The position numbers and the translations under genes are program-made. Below the pieces are notes generated by a model. That model had not been told where the DNA came from. It was given only the letters and a program-made list of their open reading frames with translations, and ran no database searches. From Streptomyces sp. NBC_00237 (GTDB lineage Bacteria > Actinomycetota > Actinomycetes > Streptomycetales > Streptomycetaceae), in the NCBI RefSeq assembly GCF_026342435.1, contig NZ_JAPEMT010000010.1:1-38080 (forward strand): a stretch of DNA of 38,080 bases. The letters run 5' to 3'. Of the stretch, positions 7,104 through 15,448 are shown piece after piece (position 1 is the first letter of the stretch; each line of letters starts with the position of its first letter).

Positions 7104-7769
7104 TCACCCTGACGAGTCCGCCCCACCAGCCGGGGCCTCTCCGCCGCCGTCCGCCAGGCCCCCCGCGCACACGTCGCACGCCTCGGCCTCCGGGTCCAGC
7201 CGCAGCAGCTTCACCGCCTCCTCCGCATCCAGGACACCCCCGGTCCGCCCGTGGATCGCCCAGCACCCCGGCTCATGCACCCGCAGCCCCCGACCGAGCG
7301 GCACCACCTCCACCACCCACCCACCACCCGCCTCCCCACCCGCAGACACCGCGCCCTCACCGCCGCCCCCAGCGCCCCCGGAGGATTCCGCCTCCCGGAC
7401 CGGAGCGGGAGGCGGGGTGCGCTCGGGGTGGCGTACAGACCGCAGCACCGGAACCCCGTCATACACCGCCCCCCGGACACGGCGCAGACGGCCGCTCGGA
7501 GCGTCCATCTCCAGGACCTGCACCTCGACATCGTCGCGGCCGGTACGGGCCGTACTGCCCCAGACCTCCACACCCACCCGGGCCACCCACCGGCCCTGAT
7601 CAGTCTGCCGCCACCGGATCAGCCGCCCCCGCACCACCCCCGTGCCGCCCGGGAGCTCCACCTCCACCGCAGGCAGCAGCACCGGACCCGACGGTGTCCC
7701 GGCCCCGCCGCCCCGGCCCCGCCGTCCCCGGGAGTCCCGCCGATCCGACATCCCCCCAGAATCAGACAT
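7104..7769 (-). CDS. Hypothetical Gly/Arg-rich protein with Cys tail motif
   Basis: Encodes about 221 residues from ATG 7769 (alternative ATG 7751). After a basic N-terminus, residues 25-115 form a beta-rich segment (VELPGGTGVVRGRLIRWRQTDQGRWVARVGVEVWG). A low-complexity Gly/Ala/Pro linker follows. The C-terminus carries the pattern HEPGCWAIHG ... LDAEEAVKLLRLDPEAEACDVC. That C-terminal pattern occurs in several small Streptomyces proteins of unknown function. No membrane segment is seen. It diverges from parA at 7988. Confidence 0.65.
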   Translation of the reverse strand: MSDSGGMSDRRDSRGRRGRGGGAGTPSGPVLLPAVEVELPGGTGVVRGRLIRWRQTDQGRWVARVGVEVWGSTARTGRDDVEVQVLEMDAPSGRLRRVRGAVYDGVPVLRSVRHPERTPPPAPVREAESSGGAGGGGEGAVSAGGEAGGGWVVEVVPLGRGLRVHEPGCWAIHGRTGGVLDAEEAVKLLRLDPEAEACDVCAGGLADGGGEAPAGGADSSG

Positions 7770-7830
7770 GCGTTCGATTAGGGCAAATGGATCACCCTCC
7801 GGACGGCGCGGCTGCACACGGCCTTCGCCG

Positions 7831-7869
7831 CAGAGAAAGGGCCCGTGCCGACCGGCACGGGCCCTCTGC
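7831..7869. terminator. Strong hairpin between divergent genes
   Basis: GGGCCCGTGCCG (7839-7850) and CGGCACGGGCCC (7853-7864) form a 12-bp stem, extended by CAGAG/CTCTG. It lies between two divergently oriented genes rather than after one. It may insulate parA from upstream transcription, or mark the end of a gene that has been lost. Confidence 0.55.
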
Positions 7870-7921
7870 GTATGTGGTCGAACCTGCGGTACGGCAGCAG
7901 CCCATGGTGAGCACAGAGTCA

Positions 7922-7932
7922 GTGATCACATG
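7922..7932. repeat. GTGATCACATG element, copy 1
   Basis: This 11-mer, containing the palindrome TGATCA, lies about 55 nt upstream of parA. It recurs exactly at 9738-9748, at the start codon of the gene after the par operon. It could be a par regulatory or centromere-like site, or chance. Confidence 0.25.
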
Positions 7933-7987
7933 TCAGTTTCGGTGCCTAGTGGGGATTGCTGGGTTGACGGCCGATAGTCTGCGGGGC

Positions 7988-8653
7988 ATGTGGATTGCGA
8001 TTCTCAGCCCCAGGTCAACGGGCAAAACGACGATTGCATGGTGGCTGATGCACGCGCTGCATGAGCTTGGGTACGACGTGACCGGCTTCGACGCCGACGA
8101 GTCCGAGCAGCTCTACCGGTGGGCGCAGGCCCGCCCGGACGCGGAGGAGCGGCCCGGCCTCACCGTGCACCGCATCGCGAACGGCCGCTTCCACGAGGAG
8201 GCCCCGCCGAAGTTGCCCGCCGGGAGCATCGGTGTCGTGGACTGCGGGCACCTCGAAAACCACCAGGGCATCGGCCGCAGCGTGCTGCGCGTGGCCGATC
8301 TGGTGCTAGTCGCCTGCGCTACGACGAACTCCGACGTCGAGCGGATGGATGAACTCCCCATGGACTTCTTCATCAAGCAGGCGAGCGCGAAGCGGCCGGA
8401 CAAGACTCCTCCGCCGCACCCGGTGCTCCTGTGCCGGAACACCCCTAGCGCCACCAAGATGCGGGACAGCATCCGGCAGACGCTGACCGAGGAGACCGAC
8501 GACGGCGAAGAGGGTTGGGACGTCCTGAATACGGTGATTCCCGCCGTGCAGATGTACGCCAACACCGGCGAGGGGGTGGCGGTTCACGCCAAGGGTTCTG
8601 ACTTCGAGGACCTGGTGCACGAACTCGAATCGCGCGGGTGGGTGGGCAAGTGA
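7988..8653 (+). CDS. parA: ParA-family partition ATPase
   Basis: Encodes 221 residues. A deviant Walker A is at residues 7-15 (SPRSTGKTT) after a hydrophobic strand at the extreme N-terminus. 'DVTGFDADES' follows as the second strand, and 'GSIGVVDCGHL' supplies the Walker A-prime/B Asp. This is the compact ParA/MinD layout without an N-terminal HTH. ParA ATPases position plasmid copies on the nucleoid together with a DNA-binding partner. ATG 7988 puts the P-loop at the expected place and follows GCGGGG; longer in-frame versions are not protein-like. The stop overlaps the GTG of the next gene by four bases, so the two are translationally coupled. Confidence 0.85.
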   Translation: MWIAILSPRSTGKTTIAWWLMHALHELGYDVTGFDADESEQLYRWAQARPDAEERPGLTVHRIANGRFHEEAPPKLPAGSIGVVDCGHLENHQGIGRSVLRVADLVLVACATTNSDVERMDELPMDFFIKQASAKRPDKTPPPHPVLLCRNTPSATKMRDSIRQTLTEETDDGEEGWDVLNTVIPAVQMYANTGEGVAVHAKGSDFEDLVHELESRGWVGK

Positions 8654-9618
8654 GCAGCAAGCAGCCCACTGCGGCCGAACTGCGCGCGGCGCGCAAGCGC
8701 CGGAGGCAGGAACAGGTCAGCTCACCGGAGGAGACGCAGGGAGGGAAGGGGGAGGGGCAGGAGATCGCGCAGGGGCGCGCTGAGGCCATGATGACGCTCG
8801 CCGATCTCCCGGAGGCGGTGGATGCTCCGGAGGACCTGACTGGCCCCCTCAGCGAGGTCGAAGCGGAGCGGTGGGAGACGTGTAAGCGCGGCCTCCGGCA
8901 GTTCCGGGATGCCTGGCACGTGGCTGCTCTCTCGGTGGATATCGCGCTGCGGGGGAAGCTGTGGCGTGCGGAGTACGACACTGCCGCCGAGTTCCTGGCG
9001 GCCGAAGCGAAGATGTCGACGTCCAATGCGTACCGGCAGATCGCGGGGGCGGGCATCGCTGCCATTCTCGCAGGTCAAACAACATTCGAACTTGAATCGA
9101 ACGAAGTGTCCCGCATGCGGGACACGACTGTGGGCAGTACCCCGGAAGCGCCCGCCGTCACGTCGGAGGCTGCGGACGCTCCCCCTCCCATGATCATCTC
9201 GCAGCGCGCAGCAGAGGCGCTTGGGCCGGTCCGGGAGACGTTCGATCAGGAGACCGCTGCCGCCGTGTACCGGGCCGTGGCAGAGGTGCAGGGGACCGAC
9301 ACGGTCAGCGGCAAGGTGATCAAGGGAATCGTCCTCCAGCTCCCCCGCGAGGTGGACCGGGACGCACTGCTGGATCACGCCCGGAAGCTCGCACAGCCCC
9401 AGGAGGAGCCGCCCGCTCCAGCCCCGGCCCGGGACTCCGATCCTGTGAAGGCTTTCAGGGAGTACGTCGTCACGGTCCGGCGATTCGCTCAGGCCGTGGA
9501 CGGCATGGCTGCCGCTCACGCTGCCGCCGCGCAGGCCGACCCGGAGGCCACGCGGAAGATGGTCGACACGATGGGACGGCACATGAAGACGGCGACCAAG
9601 CACTTTCCGGACGTGTAG
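8650..9618 (+). CDS. ParB-like partner protein
   Basis: Encodes 322 residues from GTG 8650, overlapping parA's stop (GTGA). The N-terminus is basic (AARKRRRQEQ), as in proteins whose N-terminus stimulates ParA ATPases. About residues 110-130 look like a helix-turn-helix (AAEFLAAEAKMSTSNAYRQIAGAGI). The centre and C-terminus are helical, with a Pro-rich linker near residue 265. It lacks the classic ParB box motifs, so it is called from position and general build. Expected role: binding a plasmid centromere and recruiting ParA. A large inverted repeat follows at 9625-9680. Confidence 0.65.
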   Translation: MSSKQPTAAELRAARKRRRQEQVSSPEETQGGKGEGQEIAQGRAEAMMTLADLPEAVDAPEDLTGPLSEVEAERWETCKRGLRQFRDAWHVAALSVDIALRGKLWRAEYDTAAEFLAAEAKMSTSNAYRQIAGAGIAAILAGQTTFELESNEVSRMRDTTVGSTPEAPAVTSEAADAPPPMIISQRAAEALGPVRETFDQETAAAVYRAVAEVQGTDTVSGKVIKGIVLQLPREVDRDALLDHARKLAQPQEEPPAPAPARDSDPVKAFREYVVTVRRFAQAVDGMAAAHAAAAQADPEATRKMVDTMGRHMKTATKHFPDV

Positions 9619-9624
9619 GGCTCC

Positions 9625-9680
9625 GTGCATGCTCCGGGGTGCCATCGGCGAGTACGTGGCAACCCCGGGGCATGCGTGCA
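9625..9680 (+). terminator. Inverted repeat after the par operon
   Basis: GCATGC (9627-9632) with adjoining CCGGGGT pairs with ACCCCGG and GCATGC (9670-9675), an interrupted stem of about 17 bp. It begins seven nt after the ParB-like stop and likely terminates the operon. Confidence 0.55.
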
Positions 9681-9737
9681 TTCGTCCGTGGGACATAGGT
9701 CGCGCCAGCCCCTCTCAGGCGCTCGGGGCACGGCACC

Positions 9738-9748
9738 GTGATCACATG
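9738..9748. repeat. GTGATCACATG element, copy 2
   Basis: Exact copy of the 11-mer at 7922-7932; its last three bases are the start codon of the lipoprotein-like gene. Confidence 0.25.
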
Positions 9749-10255
9749 CATTCCCGATACCTTCCTGCCTTCCTGGCCGTCGCTGCCCTGCCCCTGCTCT
9801 GCGTCGGCGCAGTGGGGTGCGTAGCGGTTCCTCCTGCGTCGCCCCGGGCCCCCCTCACGGTCGAAAGGCCGCAGCTCGTCCGTGCGGTCCCGGCGTGGCC
9901 GGATCCGGTGGAGCCCTCCGCCGTCTCCACGTTGGAGCCCGCGGGGACTCCCCCGCGAGTAACTCCGCCTCCCGCAGGCCGCGTTGGTACCGTCCGGCCG
10001 GTACCGGTGCGCAATGAGGGCCAGGACCCAGCTCCGCGTCGACGGGCCGCCTCCCTGCCCCGGGCCTCGCAGGATCGGGCCCGTGTTCCTCGGAAAGCGG
10101 CGCCGCGACGTCAGGCCCGCCGGTCAAAGCCAGCAGCGCCCGCATCTCCGAGTCGGCGTCGTACGACTTACGATCCGGGCATTGTCTGTTCCTGGGCTCA
10201 GGGCGTCACGGACCCGGCCACGGTCGCCGCGTGCCGCACGCAGTACGGCCGGTAG
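9746..10255 (+). CDS. Lipoprotein-like exported protein
   Basis: Encodes 169 residues. The start MHSRYLPAFLAVAALPLLCVGAVGC is a signal peptide ending in a lipobox-like AVGC (residue -3 is Ala, not the usual Leu/Val/Ile). The body is very rich in Pro, Arg and Ala, as in wall-spanning linkers. The C-terminus has a small domain 'PGIVCSWAQGVTDPATVAACRTQYG' with two Cys. Likely anchored in the membrane and reaching through the peptidoglycan. It converges with the T4SS-like operon, whose last stop is one base away (10257). Function unknown; a surface role in transfer is conceivable. Confidence 0.65.
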   Translation: MHSRYLPAFLAVAALPLLCVGAVGCVAVPPASPRAPLTVERPQLVRAVPAWPDPVEPSAVSTLEPAGTPPRVTPPPAGRVGTVRPVPVRNEGQDPAPRRRAASLPRASQDRARVPRKAAPRRQARRSKPAAPASPSRRRTTYDPGIVCSWAQGVTDPATVAACRTQYGR

Positions 10256-10256
10256 C

Positions 10257-11015
10257 TCACTGAGAGGCGAGTTCCAGGACGCTGCGCGCCCGGTCGTCGT
10301 GCCCCAGCGATTCGAGGACGTCGACTAGGCGGCTGGCGTCCTCGCGGGCCGTTTCCGGGTCGGCCGGGAGCAGCAGGGTGCGCCACACGACATAGGCGTT
10401 GAGCGCGGCGCGTTGTGTGTCCTCGGGCGGAGCGCCTGCGGCATGCCGCAGGCGTGCGGTACGGATCAGGAGATCGGTTGCCTCCACCGGGTCGGCGGCG
10501 GCCTGATGGAGGGCGTGCCACGACCAGCAGGTGAGCATCTGTACCGCGTGGGGGTGGGCGGGGCCCCGGGCGGTCGTGAGGTCCTGGTAGAGCCTCTGGG
10601 CAAGGGCGGCTGCGGTGGCGTGGTCGCCCGCGCGGGCGGCGGCGGTGAGCCGCTGGCCAGCCTCCCGGTGCGCGCCGTCGAGGGGGGCGTGCCAGTCGTC
10701 GGGGGCCGCGTCGGCGGGCGGGGCTGTGACGGGTGCCGGGCTGGGGGCGGGCAGGGTGGTCACCGCTCCGCCGGGGGTCATGGTCATGTGCCAGGTGGCG
10801 TCTGGGTCGTATGCGGTGATGGTGAGGGTGCGGCCCTCCGCTGCGGCGCGGGTGTGCAGGAGGGCGAGCGCGGCATGGCGGCGTGCGTCGGTGTCGGCTC
10901 CGGTCAGGGGGGTGCCGTCGAGGTCACCTCCTGTGCGGGTCAGGGTGATCACGTGAGCGGGCCGTGTGCTCTCTGTCGTGGTCGGCTGCGTTTTCTTCCT
11001 CTTGGTGCGCATCAT
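10257..11015 (-). CDS. TPR-like protein at end of T4SS-like operon
   Basis: Encodes 252 residues. Residues 1-110 are a basic, Thr/Pro-rich segment. From about 120 onwards there are Ala-rich helix pairs (AGDHATAAALAQRLYQDL; EATDLLIRTARLRHAAG; ETAREDASRLVDVLESLGHDDRARSVLELA) resembling tetratricopeptide repeats, which mediate protein contacts. ATG 11015 overlaps the upstream stop (ATGA) and GGAAGGA lies just before it. Last gene of the ten-gene transfer operon. Probably a cytoplasmic accessory factor; exact role unknown. Confidence 0.65.
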   Translation of the reverse strand: MMRTKRKKTQPTTTESTRPAHVITLTRTGGDLDGTPLTGADTDARRHAALALLHTRAAAEGRTLTITAYDPDATWHMTMTPGGAVTTLPAPSPAPVTAPPADAAPDDWHAPLDGAHREAGQRLTAAARAGDHATAAALAQRLYQDLTTARGPAHPHAVQMLTCWSWHALHQAAADPVEATDLLIRTARLRHAAGAPPEDTQRAALNAYVVWRTLLLPADPETAREDASRLVDVLESLGHDDRARSVLELASQ

Positions 11016-12175
11016 GATCCTTCCGGGAAGTGTGGCGGGGCCCACCCGAGATAGCGGGCTCCCCAGCGCTTTTCGATGGATGCGGCCGGGACGACGTCGA
11101 TGTATCCGGGCCTGACGATGTCGTTGCTGGCTAGCTGGCCGTCGCCGAGGTAGACGGCGACGTGGCCCGCCCTGGAGCCCGTGTCCCAGTACATGAGGGC
11201 CCCGGGCGGCACGTCGCGGCTCTTGTCGTGGCGCATCGCGGCGGGCATTTTGCGGTAGTGGTCGATGGCGTACGGGACGCCGCTGACGTGCCAGCCGTGG
11301 ACGATCGCAACGAACGCCAGGCAGCGCCGGTACCAGACGCCTCTCCCGCTGGCGGCTTCCTGGCGGGCCCAGGCGATGGCGTCGGCGGTGGAGCGCGGGT
11401 TGCGCACGTCGTCTGGCCATCCGGCGGCCGCGTCGTGGAACGGTGCTCCCGGGGCTCCGGAGTCCCGGCCGCACTCGTCAGTGAAGGGGGCGGCGGAGCC
11501 CTGATCGTCGTCGGGCCGGGCCGCGCCGGTACCGGCGCGGCCGAGATCGATTCCGGCCTGGTGGGCGATCTGGGTGGCGGTGAGGCGCTGCCCGGCGTAG
11601 AGCTCCGGGTGGGCGGAGTGCTGCACGGCTTGTGCCGCGTCCCCGGGCGGCATGGTCTCCCATCCGGGAATGTCTGTGAGGCCCGGCGGTCGGCCGGGGT
11701 TGCTGCCGTAGAAGAGTCGGCTGGAGCGGCGGGGGTTGAGGAGTTCGGCCCGTGTCCCCCACCCCTGGGAAGGGCGCTGCTGGAAGAGGCCGACCGAATC
11801 GGCATGGCCGTGGGGGACGTTGCGCAGACCGCTCTCCTGAAGGCCCGTCATAAGGCCGATCAGCGTTGCCTGGCCGGAGAGTCCGCGCCCCTTCGCGACA
11901 GAGTCGATGATCTTCGCGTTGTCGGTCTGTGCCGTCAGGGCGAATTCCGGGGGTGCGTCGGCGTCGGCGTCCAGCTCGGGAAGTCCGGGCGGGGCGCACT
12001 CCGCGCCGCGTGCCTTGTCCTGTAGCTCGTGGACGGCTCCGCCCGCGAGGGGGAGCGCGACAGCGGCGAGGAAGAGGAGCACGGAGGGGACGGCAACCGC
12101 TGCGGCGATCTTCGCTTTTGCCGGGAGGAGCGCGGCGCGAACGGCGACGCGGGCAGCGTCGCGGCCCTCGGTCAC
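11012..12175 (-). CDS. Transglycosylase-CHAP cell-wall hydrolase (VirB1-like role)
   Basis: Encodes 387 residues from GTG 12175, overlapping the previous stop. A membrane anchor spans about residues 21-46. A lysozyme-like/transglycosylase domain covers about 80-190, with GLMTGLQESGLRNV (candidate catalytic Glu114) and the signature DSVGLFQQRPSQGWG. The C-terminal domain (about 255-387) resembles CHAP/NlpC-P60 amidases: Cys285 in YRRCLAFV and His338 in RAGHVAVYLG. Two-headed wall hydrolases of this type open peptidoglycan for type IV secretion channels in Gram-positive bacteria. Its place between the VirB8-like and TPR-like genes supports that role. Confidence 0.85.
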   Translation of the reverse strand: MTEGRDAARVAVRAALLPAKAKIAAAVAVPSVLLFLAAVALPLAGGAVHELQDKARGAECAPPGLPELDADADAPPEFALTAQTDNAKIIDSVAKGRGLSGQATLIGLMTGLQESGLRNVPHGHADSVGLFQQRPSQGWGTRAELLNPRRSSRLFYGSNPGRPPGLTDIPGWETMPPGDAAQAVQHSAHPELYAGQRLTATQIAHQAGIDLGRAGTGAARPDDDQGSAAPFTDECGRDSGAPGAPFHDAAAGWPDDVRNPRSTADAIAWARQEAASGRGVWYRRCLAFVAIVHGWHVSGVPYAIDHYRKMPAAMRHDKSRDVPPGALMYWDTGSRAGHVAVYLGDGQLASNDIVRPGYIDVVPAASIEKRWGARYLGWAPPHFPEGS

Positions 12176-12906
12176 AGGCCCAGCAGCCGCGACACCCGCC
12201 ACCCGGCGGCAGTCTGGATGATCTCCGCCTGGACGGTGTGGGTCTCGGTGTAGCGGGCGTAGGCGTCGACGTCGGTCACGGTGGCGACGGTGCGCCAGAC
12301 CCGCATGTCGGGGACGTCCGGCGGCAGGTCGCTCCCGGCGGGGCTGACACGGACGTGGGTGACGGCGCTGATCCCGCCCCGGCTCACCAGCCGCCCCCAT
12401 GCCGGGTCTTGGTGCTGGCGCAGGTTCCTGGTCAGGGCGGTGGTGGCCCACGGGGCGGCGCGCCGGACGGCGGCGGTGTGGTCGCGGTCGGGTACCGGGT
12501 CACGGGTCCAGTAGGCGCGGGCCCACGCCTCCGCCACGTCCTCGGGTGCCTGGCGGGCGGGCGGGGCGGGGGCGGGCGGTGGTGCGGGGGCGGGTGGAGC
12601 GCTGGAGGGGGCGGTGGGGTGTGCGGCGTCATGGTCGGCGGAGGGGTCCGGGGAGAGGACGTGACGGGCGACCAGGCCGACGGCCAAGAGGAGGAGCACG
12701 ACCAGGAGGAGGCCGAGGGGGGTCACGGGCTCGCGCCGGGCGGCGGCCGTCCGGGCGGTGATGCCGTGAACCAGTGAGGCGCCCCGGTCCCTTCGGTCCC
12801 TGCGGCGCTCTCGTCGGCGCGGTGTGGGGGCGTCGTCGGCGGGAAGGGAGTCCAGCAGCTCCCGCCAGTTCTCGGGTGGGCGGTCCGGCGGGGGCTGCTG
12901 CGGCAT
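12172..12906 (-). CDS. VirB8/TcpC-like single-pass transfer protein
   Basis: Encodes 244 residues. The cytoplasmic N-terminus is strongly basic (RRRERRRDRRDR), followed by one membrane helix at about 62-82 (LGLLLVVLLLLAVGLVARHV) and a Pro/Ala-rich linker. The extracellular domain from about 115 has a pattern like an NTF2 fold (EAWARAYWTRDPV ... VWRTVATVTDVDAYARYTETHTVQAEIIQTAAGWRVSRLLG). This is the architecture of VirB8/TcpC scaffold proteins. ATG 12906 follows GAGGAAG. It overlaps the next gene by GTGA. It is the second such protein in the operon besides 18802-19836. Confidence 0.7.
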   Translation of the reverse strand: MPQQPPPDRPPENWRELLDSLPADDAPTPRRRERRRDRRDRGASLVHGITARTAAARREPVTPLGLLLVVLLLLAVGLVARHVLSPDPSADHDAAHPTAPSSAPPAPAPPPAPAPPARQAPEDVAEAWARAYWTRDPVPDRDHTAAVRRAAPWATTALTRNLRQHQDPAWGRLVSRGGISAVTHVRVSPAGSDLPPDVPDMRVWRTVATVTDVDAYARYTETHTVQAEIIQTAAGWRVSRLLGL

Positions 12907-12920
12907 CGGGCTTCCTCGGT

Positions 12921-14837
12921 CTACGCGGGCGGGGGCATACGGCGGGCACGCGGTCGCGGTGGTGGGGGCTGGCGTACCGGCGGGATGGGGAGTGCCAGTT
13001 GCTGGCCCTGGGGCCGTCGGCGGCCGGATGGCAGCGGGGGCGGAGGCTGCGTTCTGGGCCGTGCGGTCCGGCCCGGCCGCCTGAGGCTGACCGGGGGCAC
13101 GGGTACCAGCTCGGGCGGCGAGATGGCCGCTCCTCCTGCGGGTGTCGGCCCGGCCGGGTCCAGTGCGCGGGGCCCGCTGCGGGCGGTGCGGGCAGGGGCT
13201 GGGGCCGGGGCCGGGTAGGGGGCCGCGCTCCCCGGTAGGGCTGCTCCGCCACTGCGCGGTGCGGAGCCGGTGCCGCCCGCTGACGGTGCCCCCGCCCCTG
13301 CCCCTGTGGTGCTGCGCGGTGACGGGGTGCGAGAGGCCGGAACGGTGGAGGGTCCGGTGCCGCCGGTGGGCCGAGGCCCGGGGGGCGCGGGGGTGGGACG
13401 GGTCGGCGGGCGCCCCGGCGCCCCACCTCCACCTCCCCCGCTTCCGCTTCCGTTTCCGGTGCTGCTGGTCTGGGGGGTGGGGCGAGGCCGGGAGAGTGCG
13501 GCTCCGGCACGGCTGGCCTGCCGGGTCAGCATCATCCCGAGCATGGCTCCGGCTCCGCCGGGCAGGCCGCCGGTCCCTCCTCCGCCGCCGATGATGGATT
13601 GCAGCATGCCCCGGTAGGTGTACGCGCTGACGGCCGCCACGAGGGACAGACAGGCGGAGGGGGCCCAGCCCAGCTCCCCCATGCGGCTGCTGATCACAAC
13701 CTGAATGATCATGGTGCAGCCGAATACCAGCGTGGCCAGGGCCGACTGAAGGATCGTCCCGACCAGCTTGTCAGCCCACGCGACGCCCCATTGCCGGGGG
13801 CGTCCGGGGATGCACCACAGCGCCGCGATCACTGCTCCGACCACCAGGAGGAACAGGGCCGTGAACAGGGCGCGCAGGCTGGCGAACAACAGGGTCAGGA
13901 GCAGCCCGACGAACGCGATCGCGACCAGGACGGCGGGCAGCAGGATCGAGGCGCGCCGGAACGGGCGGTGTCCTTCGCGCCACGCGGCGGACTCCTCTCC
14001 CACGGTTTCCGCCGTGACCTCCTCCTGGAGGTACTCCTTACGCTTCTCCTTGTCGGAGCCCGCGTCCAGGACAGGCCGCGCGAAACGGCGGCACGCCTCC
14101 ATCGAGCCGAACTCCGCCAAGCACCACGGGGTCGCCGCGTAGGTCCTCCAGGTCGCGTCCGTCGCGGTGCGGATCATGTCCTCGCGGGCGGGCCCGGGGT
14201 AGGCCGGTGAGTGCGCCATCTTGAACGGCTGGGCTTCGATGCCCTTGCCGCCGCCGAGTCCGGCCCCGGTGGCCGACAGTGCCAGCTCCGCGCCCATGGT
14301 CCGGCCGCCGTCGACGGCATCCACCCACATCTGTGGTGTCTGCCAGAGCGTCATGGCCACCACCGCCGAAAGGATCACCCACGCGAAATCGCGGTACCCC
14401 CGGTTCTGCACGAGGGCGGTGAAAGCGGCGATAGCAAGTGCGGCCGGGAACAGGCCGATCATCACTGCCTCACCGGTGCCGCCGATCGCGGCCGTGAGCG
14501 GCTCTTGCACCCCCGGCAGCTCCACCAGTCCGAATGCCCAGGTGACCATGCCGACGCCCGCGCCGACCACGACGACCAGCAGCACCATCAGCAGATCCGG
14601 GATGACGTGAAAGAGCGGGTCGAACACGTCGGTACTGCCGTAGTCGGTGTCCAGACTCCAGACCCAGTCACTGGGCGAGTAGGTCTCCAGCATCGTGCCG
14701 CGCCCGGCGCCCGGGGTGTCGGTCGACGGCCAGAGGTCGCCGATGCCCACGGGGTCGATGGTGTCCGCGCATGCGGTGCCCGCGATGACCACGGTGATTG
14801 CGGCGGCGAGCAGCGTCACCAGTCGACGGCGCGTCAT
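12921..14837 (-). CDS. VirB6/TrbL-like polytopic channel protein with long tail
   Basis: Encodes 638 residues. It begins with a signal-like hydrophobic segment (residues 5-22). Several membrane helices follow between about 70 and 150 (LLMVLLVVVVGAGVGMVTWAF and two more) and another group at about 290-400 (LLPAVLVAIAFVGLLLTLLFA; ALFTALFLLVVGAVIAALW; ILQSALATLVFGCTMII). In between lies an acidic periplasmic-type loop. Beyond about residue 420 a Gly/Pro/Arg-rich tail of some 200 residues is low complexity and probably cytoplasmic or wall-embedded. The layout is that of VirB6/TrbL inner-membrane channel proteins. ATG 14837 follows GGAGGG and overlaps the upstream stop (ATGA). Confidence 0.75.
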   Translation of the reverse strand: MTRRRLVTLLAAAITVVIAGTACADTIDPVGIGDLWPSTDTPGAGRGTMLETYSPSDWVWSLDTDYGSTDVFDPLFHVIPDLLMVLLVVVVGAGVGMVTWAFGLVELPGVQEPLTAAIGGTGEAVMIGLFPAALAIAAFTALVQNRGYRDFAWVILSAVVAMTLWQTPQMWVDAVDGGRTMGAELALSATGAGLGGGKGIEAQPFKMAHSPAYPGPAREDMIRTATDATWRTYAATPWCLAEFGSMEACRRFARPVLDAGSDKEKRKEYLQEEVTAETVGEESAAWREGHRPFRRASILLPAVLVAIAFVGLLLTLLFASLRALFTALFLLVVGAVIAALWCIPGRPRQWGVAWADKLVGTILQSALATLVFGCTMIIQVVISSRMGELGWAPSACLSLVAAVSAYTYRGMLQSIIGGGGGTGGLPGGAGAMLGMMLTRQASRAGAALSRPRPTPQTSSTGNGSGSGGGGGGAPGRPPTRPTPAPPGPRPTGGTGPSTVPASRTPSPRSTTGAGAGAPSAGGTGSAPRSGGAALPGSAAPYPAPAPAPARTARSGPRALDPAGPTPAGGAAISPPELVPVPPVSLRRPGRTARPRTQPPPPLPSGRRRPQGQQLALPIPPVRQPPPPRPRARRMPPPA

Positions 14838-15448
14838 CGCGGCCCTCCTGCCAGGGCGGCAGCGGCCGGGAAGGGGACGGTGAGATCCGTGTCGGACACG
14901 TCGGCCCGCTGGTCGACGCGCCACTGGCCGACCTCGGGCACCAGGCGCAGCGCGGTGCGCACGGTGCGCTGCGGGCGGCCGGGCCACTGCGAGGTATGGG
15001 TGAGCAGGACGGCCCATCCGGAGGCGTGCCGGGAGGTGCCGGGTACCGGAACGGTGGGGCGGCCGGGGTCCGGGCGCACGGGTCCGGTGCGGGGGCGGGT
15101 GTCGGGGCGGGTGGGGGTGGGGCGGGGTGAGGAGTACACGGTGCGGCCGTCCGCGTAGATGAGGAGCGGCACCCGGGAGGGTGTGGGCTCCGGGTCGGCG
15201 CGCGGGGTGGCGGTGGGGGTCAGGTGCCGGGTGTGGCAGTCCGCCAGGCGGGGCGCTGAGGTGAGCGCACACGCGGTCGTCCAGTCTCCGGCGAGTGCCG
15301 CAGCGAGGTAGCGCGCGGCCGTGTTCTCGGCGGCCGCGGTGGGGTTCTCGTGACGGGTTGCGGCGTCATCGGTGCTGGTCAGGGCAGGGGTGCAGCCGGT
15401 GAGCGCGAGCACCAGGACGACGGCGGCAAGTCGGCGGGGGCGGGTCAC
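14834..15448 (-). CDS. Transfer-operon lipoprotein
   Basis: Encodes 204 residues from GTG 15448, which overlaps the VirB4-like stop (GTGA). A lipoprotein signal is clear: VVLVLALTGC, lipid-modified at about Cys19. The mature domain begins with an NTF2-like helix (AAENTAARYLAAALAGDWTTACALT) and ends with a beta segment (TVRTALRLVPEVGQWRVDQRADV), separated by a Pro/Arg-rich stretch. It is probably a small membrane-anchored part of the T4SS-like channel, in the place that VirB7-type lipoproteins take in other systems. Its stop overlaps the VirB6-like start. Confidence 0.7.
   Translation of the reverse strand: MTRPRRLAAVVLVLALTGCTPALTSTDDAATRHENPTAAAENTAARYLAAALAGDWTTACALTSAPRLADCHTRHLTPTATPRADPEPTPSRVPLLIYADGRTVYSSPRPTPTRPDTRPRTGPVRPDPGRPTVPVPGTSRHASGWAVLLTHTSQWPGRPQRTVRTALRLVPEVGQWRVDQRADVSDTDLTVPFPAAAALAGGPR

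Noticed and set aside
6554..7987. Extension of ParA upstream to 6554
   Set aside because: The upstream part is antisense to two leftward genes and Pro/Arg-rich; ParA's P-loop must lie close to its N-terminus, which ATG 7988 gives.
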